Below the pieces are notes generated by a model. It did not search any database. It was given only the letters and a program-made list of their open reading frames with translations, and was not told where the DNA came from. A program made the translations under genes and the position numbers. Shown in pieces: positions 60,210-64,000 of a stretch of 64,000 nt of DNA. The DNA is from Chryseobacterium oranimense. Its GTDB lineage: Bacteria; Bacteroidota; Bacteroidia; Flavobacteriales; Weeksellaceae. The stretch lies in the NCBI RefSeq assembly GCF_025244725.1, contig NZ_CP104203.1, positions 868,001 to 932,000 of the forward strand, written 5' to 3'. Numbering within the stretch: position 1 is the first letter of the stretch; the number at the start of each line of letters is the position of its first letter.

Positions 60210-61535
60210 ATGAATAATGCTATAATAGTACCGGGAGTAACGGATTTGAATAAAGGAGATCAGGCATTGGTCTGGGAAAGCTGGAGGCTGGCAAAAGATA
60301 CCGGACTTTATGACGAAGTATATATACTGGATGCAGGTGAAAATGATGAAGAAAGAGCATTGTTGTGTAAACAGTCCGAAGATCACGGCTTTAAATTATT
60401 GGCCAATATTCTAAAGCATCCCCGAAGAGGACAGCATAAGGCCGATCAGCATATAAAAGAATCCAAGCTTGAGCTTTTAAAGCAGATTAGAAATGCAGGA
60501 ATGGATTTTAAAAATACCAGGCATTTAATTAAAATATGCAATGACCTGGAAAAAGTAAAAAAATCCTTTGATGATAAAACCTACCAGACGGTTAAACAGT
60601 TTCATGAAGCAAAAACCATTTTTGTAAAAGGAGGAGGATTTATCCATGCTTACGGTGAAAAAACAGCACCTTACTTAATGTGGTATTTCTTATTTTATGT
60701 AAGACTTGCCAAAGCATTAGGCAAAAAAGTTGTTTTCCTGCCCAATTCATATGGACCTTTTATTGGGCTGACGGTTAAGCAGCAGGTACGTACTGTATTT
60801 AACCAGCTGGATTTGGTTTATGCACGTGAGAATGTTTCTTCAAAGAGTTTAGGCGAGTTACTGGGAAAAAATATTCCTGTGGAAATGGACCTTGGATTTT
60901 TCTTGGAAAAAGGAAGCCAGGATGAAGCGTTGAAGATATTGCAGAAATATAATCTTACAAAAGAAGACAAAATTGTAGGAGTTACAATCCGGCCATGGCG
61001 TTTTCCAGGACTTTCGAACCCGGAAGCACTGTATAAAAAATATATAGACTCAGTAGTAGCCCTTACGAAGCATTTGTTGGATAAAGGATATAAGGTTGCA
61101 CTATGCAACCAATCTTTAGGTCCCAATTCCCATGAAGATGACCGTAATGCCATAAGAGATTTGCTTGAAAAAATTCAGGACCCCAATATCATCTGGATCA
61201 ATGAGAATTTATCCTGTGATGTGCTGAAAGCGGTTTATTCCAATTTTTACTTTTTCGTAGGCACACGTTTTCATTCCATTATATTTTCACTGACCTCTCT
61301 GGTTCCTTCCATTGCCATAGGATATGGAGGAAATAAGGCCTTGGGGATAATGGGAGATTTTAATCTGGATGATTATGTGGTTCAGATCCAGGATGTGCAG
61401 CCTGATTTGCTGATCAAGATGTTCGATAAGGCAATTTCAGAATACGATCAGATAAAATCGAAGCTGGAACAGTCGATGAGCCTGGTTACAGAAAGCAGAA
61501 ACAGATTGTTGAAAGACATTCAATCCTTATACTAA
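60210..61535 (+). CDS. Polysaccharide pyruvyltransferase family protein
   Basis: The 441-residue protein matches the WcaK/CsaB-type family: NNAIIVPGVTDLNKGDQALVWESW at the N terminus (nucleotide-like loop), TIFVKGGGFIHAYG, KVVFLPNSYGPFIG, VYARENVSSKSLGELLGKNIPVEMDLGFFLE, and the C-terminal FVGTRFHSIIFSLTSLVPSIAIGYGGNKALGIM. Members transfer pyruvate from phosphoenolpyruvate to a sugar as a ketal, though some act as glycosyltransferase-like enzymes. Here it most likely pyruvylates a repeat-unit sugar, adding a negative charge. It lies between two glycosyltransferases with 1-2 bp gaps. Confidence 0.87.
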   Translation: MNNAIIVPGVTDLNKGDQALVWESWRLAKDTGLYDEVYILDAGENDEERALLCKQSEDHGFKLLANILKHPRRGQHKADQHIKESKLELLKQIRNAGMDFKNTRHLIKICNDLEKVKKSFDDKTYQTVKQFHEAKTIFVKGGGFIHAYGEKTAPYLMWYFLFYVRLAKALGKKVVFLPNSYGPFIGLTVKQQVRTVFNQLDLVYARENVSSKSLGELLGKNIPVEMDLGFFLEKGSQDEALKILQKYNLTKEDKIVGVTIRPWRFPGLSNPEALYKKYIDSVVALTKHLLDKGYKVALCNQSLGPNSHEDDRNAIRDLLEKIQDPNIIWINENLSCDVLKAVYSNFYFFVGTRFHSIIFSLTSLVPSIAIGYGGNKALGIMGDFNLDDYVVQIQDVQPDLLIKMFDKAISEYDQIKSKLEQSMSLVTESRNRLLKDIQSLY

Positions 61536-61537
61536 AT

Positions 61538-62707
61538 ATGAAACTAATTCGGACATCAACCATACCATTGTCTTTAAATGTTCTGTTAAAAGGACAGTTA
61601 AAGTTCCTCAATGAGTTCTATGAGGTTGTAGGAATAACTTCTGAAGGGCAGTTGCTTGACGAACTGAAGCAGAGAGAAGGTATAAAAACGATTGAAGTAA
61701 ATATGGAAAGAGGAATAAGTCCCTGGAAAGACCTTGTTTCTCTGTGCCGTTTATATAAAATTTTAAAAATAGAAAAACCGGTAATTGTGCATTCCATCAC
61801 TCCTAAAGCAGGACTTTTGACCATGCTGGCAGGTAAGATCGCCGGTGTGCCTATCCGTATCCACACTTTTACGGGGCTTATTTTCCCGACAAGAAAAGGT
61901 GCGGTGCAGAAGCTTCTTATCAGTATGGATCAGTTGTTATGCTGGGCAGCTACCCACATTTATCCGGAGGGAGAAGGGGTTAAAAAGGATTTGATCAATT
62001 ACAGGATCACCTCAAAGCCATTAAAAGTAATCGGGAACGGGAATGTGAATGGTATCGACCTGAATTATTTCTCGCCTGAACAAATTACTGAAGAGCAGAA
62101 AGAGAGTTTAAAAAGAGAACTTAACATACAGGACACGGATTTTGTTTTTGTATTTGTTGGCCGTTTGGTGGGAGATAAAGGAATTAATGAATTGGTGAAT
62201 GCGTTTTCTCTTTTAAAGAAGACTGAAAACCCACAACGCCGTTCCAAATTATTACTGGTAGGCCCTCTGGAGCAGGAGCTGGATCCGCTGGATCCGGATA
62301 CCCTGAAAGAAATAGAAAATAATCCCGATATCCTTTCTGTAGGTTTTCAGAAAGATGTCCGTCCTTATTTCGCGGTTTCTCATGCACTGGCTTTTCCAAG
62401 TTATAGGGAAGGCTTCCCCAATGTAGTAATGCAGGCGGGGGCAATGGGACTGCCAAGCATTGTTTCCGATATCAACGGATGCAATGAAATTATTATAGAA
62501 AACCGGAACGGAGTAATTGTTCCGGTAAAAAATAGTGAAAAGCTTGGAGAAGCAATGGCCAGAATGATATTGGACCAGAATTATTATGATCAATTGAAAA
62601 TCAATGCAAGATCTATGATTCAGTCCCGTTATGAGCAGTCATTGATTTGGGAAGCTTTGTTAGGAGAATACAATAAACTGATTAAAGAAAGAGAATATCG
62701 TGTATAA
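61538..62707 (+). CDS. Family 4 glycosyltransferase (PglA-like position)
   Basis: The 389-residue GT-B enzyme has the N-terminal pattern of GT4 enzymes acting on undecaprenyl-linked HexNAc (KLIRTSTIPLSLNVLLKGQLKFL, IVHSITPKAGLLTMLAGKIAGVPIRIHTFTGLIFP) and the donor motif ALAFPSYREGFPNVVMQAGAMGLPSIVSD. The HSITPKAGLLTMLAGKIAG stretch is shared with PglA-type and WbnK-like enzymes that add the second sugar after bacillosamine or FucNAc. It sits directly before the PglC-like gene and overlaps it by 8 bp. It is thus the best candidate for the second step of repeat-unit assembly. Confidence 0.9.
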   Translation: MKLIRTSTIPLSLNVLLKGQLKFLNEFYEVVGITSEGQLLDELKQREGIKTIEVNMERGISPWKDLVSLCRLYKILKIEKPVIVHSITPKAGLLTMLAGKIAGVPIRIHTFTGLIFPTRKGAVQKLLISMDQLLCWAATHIYPEGEGVKKDLINYRITSKPLKVIGNGNVNGIDLNYFSPEQITEEQKESLKRELNIQDTDFVFVFVGRLVGDKGINELVNAFSLLKKTENPQRRSKLLLVGPLEQELDPLDPDTLKEIENNPDILSVGFQKDVRPYFAVSHALAFPSYREGFPNVVMQAGAMGLPSIVSDINGCNEIIIENRNGVIVPVKNSEKLGEAMARMILDQNYYDQLKINARSMIQSRYEQSLIWEALLGEYNKLIKEREYRV

Positions 62708-63305
62708 ATTTTTTTTTAAAAGAATGATAGATTTTCTGATCGCTTTAATAGGACTGATTTTATTATCGCCTGTTTTTATTGTGGTTACCATCCTGCTGTA
62801 TTTTGCAAATCAAGGGAAACCATTCTTCTTTCAGGCGAGACCAGGACTTCATGAAAAGATATTTCATATCATCAAATTTAAGACGATGAATGACAGGAAG
62901 GATGAAAAGGGTAATTTCCTGCCCGATTCGGAACGCTTGACCCCCGTTGGAAGTTTTATCCGTCAGACTTCCCTGGATGAGCTTCCACAACTGATCAATG
63001 TATTAAAAGGAGATATGGCTCTTATAGGTCCGAGACCTTTGCTGCCGCAATATCTCCCTTTATATAATGAATCTCAAAAACGCAGACATACGATACGCCC
63101 TGGAATTACAGGCTGGGCACAGGTGAATGGAAGAAATGCTATTTCGTGGACTAAAAAATTTGAACTGGACATATGGTATATAGATCATTTGTCATTTGAA
63201 ACAGACTGCAGGGTGATCCTTCTTACTTTAAAAAAGGTAATAAAAAAGGAAGGAATAAACCAGGCAGGGCAGGCAACGGCAGAAATTTTTAATGGGAGTA
63301 ATTAA
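62700..63305 (+). CDS. Initiating sugar-phosphate transferase (PglC-like)
   Basis: The 201-residue monotopic membrane enzyme transfers a sugar 1-phosphate from UDP-sugar to undecaprenyl phosphate, starting the repeat unit. It has one N-terminal re-entrant hydrophobic helix (FKRMIDFLIALIGLILLSP), then FKTMNDRKDEKGN, the Asp-Glu catalytic dyad in TSLDELPQLINVLKGDMALIGPRPLLPQYLPLY, and RPGITGWAQVNGRNAISW. Its small size, without the extra N-terminal membrane domain of WbaP, matches PglC. The start is GTG, overlapping the preceding gene. Adjacent PglD- and PglE-like genes suggest UDP-diNAcBac as donor. Confidence 0.93.
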   Translation: MYKFFFKRMIDFLIALIGLILLSPVFIVVTILLYFANQGKPFFFQARPGLHEKIFHIIKFKTMNDRKDEKGNFLPDSERLTPVGSFIRQTSLDELPQLINVLKGDMALIGPRPLLPQYLPLYNESQKRRHTIRPGITGWAQVNGRNAISWTKKFELDIWYIDHLSFETDCRVILLTLKKVIKKEGINQAGQATAEIFNGSN

Positions 63306-63324
63306 TTTTAAATGTAGTTAGAAT

Positions 63325-63927
63325 ATGTATTTATACGGAGCAAGCGGTCATGGCAAAGTGGTAGCTGAAGTAGCTGAAGAAACCGGTTACAATATTGAAG
63401 CTTATATCGATGAAAATCCTTTGAAGGAGAGAGTATTAAGCTATCCTGTTCTTCATGAGGTTCCCCAGCATGAAATAGATATCCTTATTTCCATAGGAAA
63501 TAATAAAACGCGCAAAAGAATAGTAAAGCAGGGTGAGCTGTTCAATTATGTTACCCTTATCCACCCCAGGACGGTTATATCCAAAAGGGTAAAGATCGGG
63601 GAGGGAACTATTGCAATGCCGGGCGTTACTGTAAATGCGGCCGTAAAAATAGGAAAGCACTGTATTATCAATACCAATGCTTCTATTGATCATGACTGTA
63701 TTTTAGAAGATTTTGTCCACATTTCTCCCAATGTGGCGCTGGCAGGAAATGTATATGTAGGCGAAGGGACCCACATCGGGATCGGAGCCAGTGTAATACA
63801 GGGAATAGAAATTGGAAAGTGGTGCACCATTGGTGCAGGAGCTGTTATTATTAGCGATGTCCCGGATGGTTCTACCGTAGTAGGCAATCCCGGAAAAGTA
63901 ATAAAGAGTAGAAGTTTAAAAATATAG
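63325..63927 (+). CDS. Sugar N-acetyltransferase (PglD/NeuD family)
   Basis: The 200-residue enzyme has an N-terminal Rossmann-like sugar-binding domain (MYLYGASGHGKVVAEVAEETGY) and a C-terminal left-handed beta-helix made of hexapeptide repeats (IGEGTIAMPGVTVNAAVKIGKHCIINTNASIDHDC...). His123 in SIDHDC corresponds to the catalytic His125 of Campylobacter PglD. It should acetylate the 4-amino group of UDP-4-amino-6-deoxy-GlcNAc to give UDP-diNAcBac. O-acetylation is an alternative for this family, but the neighbours favour the PglD role. Confidence 0.9.
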   Translation: MYLYGASGHGKVVAEVAEETGYNIEAYIDENPLKERVLSYPVLHEVPQHEIDILISIGNNKTRKRIVKQGELFNYVTLIHPRTVISKRVKIGEGTIAMPGVTVNAAVKIGKHCIINTNASIDHDCILEDFVHISPNVALAGNVYVGEGTHIGIGASVIQGIEIGKWCTIGAGAVIISDVPDGSTVVGNPGKVIKSRSLKI

Positions 63928-63945
63928 AATAGTAAAAGTAGAAAT

Positions 63946-64000
63946 ATGAAATCAAAAGTATGGCTTTCATCTCCCCATTTGGGAGGAAGCGAATTAAAGT
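63946..64000 (+). CDS. Start of a DegT/DnrJ/EryC1 aminotransferase, probable PglE-like (3' end outside window)
   Basis: Only 18 residues are visible: MKSKVWLSSPHLGGSELK. The WLSSPHLGGSEL stretch is the typical N terminus of PLP-dependent sugar aminotransferases that make 4-amino-4,6-dideoxy-HexNAc (PglE, WbpE-like). The start lies 18 bp after the PglD-like gene. It would place the amino group on the 4-keto sugar from the dehydratase at 45338, before acetylation by PglD. The rest of the gene must be seen to confirm. Confidence 0.75.
   Translation, partial: MKSKVWLSSPHLGGSELK

Overview
The window looks like the chromosome of a member of the Bacteroidota, most likely a flavobacterium close to Chryseobacterium. 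This rests on the AT-rich intergenic DNA, the lack of strong Shine-Dalgarno sequences, promoters of the TTTG/TAnnTTTG type, a type IX secretion C-terminal domain, and typical Bacteroidota family combinations (GH97, GH115, GH127, GPH and SSS symporters, a Nudix-type AraR). The genus is inference from memory of the families. No rRNA, tRNA, CRISPR array, transposase or phage gene was seen.

Positions 1-33400 are a large hemicellulose locus for glucuronoarabinoxylan and arabinan. It holds the end of a CBM6 protein, GH97, GH115, GH30 (T9SS cargo), GH3, GH51, an araB-araD-araA-galM-SSS-symporter operon, a convergent GH5 lipoprotein, a Nudix-type AraR regulator, then GH127, a SGNH carbohydrate esterase, a GPH symporter, GH10, GH43 and GH67. 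Together these can cut the xylan backbone (GH10, GH30), remove glucuronic acid (GH115 on polymer, GH67 on oligomers), acetyl (esterase) and arabinose (GH51, GH127, GH43), split oligomers (GH3, GH43), and carry arabinose to D-xylulose 5-phosphate. No SusC/SusD pair, hybrid two-component sensor, xylose isomerase or xylulokinase lies in the window.

Positions 33490-39220 hold a duplicated-domain secreted protein, an AraC-type regulator, and an operon of transaldolase-galactokinase-galT followed by a HAD phosphatase and a tiny ArsR-like protein. A palindrome of the AAGTGTAA/TTACACTT type occurs before araB, before the Nudix regulator and before the transaldolase gene, which suggests one AraR regulon joining arabinose and galactose use.

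Positions 39245-44759 (minus strand) are a second sugar module: TIM-barrel epimerase, LamB-like porin, FucP-like permease, PfkB kinase and LacI regulator. Two copies of one 18-bp word containing TTAAACGTTTA are the likely LacI operators. The sugar is not evident; fructose, sucrose or a rare ketose fits.

Positions 45338-64000 are a Wzx/Wzy-type capsule or exopolysaccharide locus: 4,6-dehydratase, Wza, Wzc, UDP-HexNAc epimerase and dehydrogenase, Wzy, a beta-helix protein, Wzx, an ATP-grasp enzyme, two GT4 and one GT2 glycosyltransferases, a pyruvyltransferase, a PglC-like initiating transferase, a PglD-like acetyltransferase and the start of a PglE-like aminotransferase. The set predicts a repeat unit started on a bacillosamine-type sugar, containing a HexNAc uronic acid, possibly amidated with an amino compound and pyruvylated.
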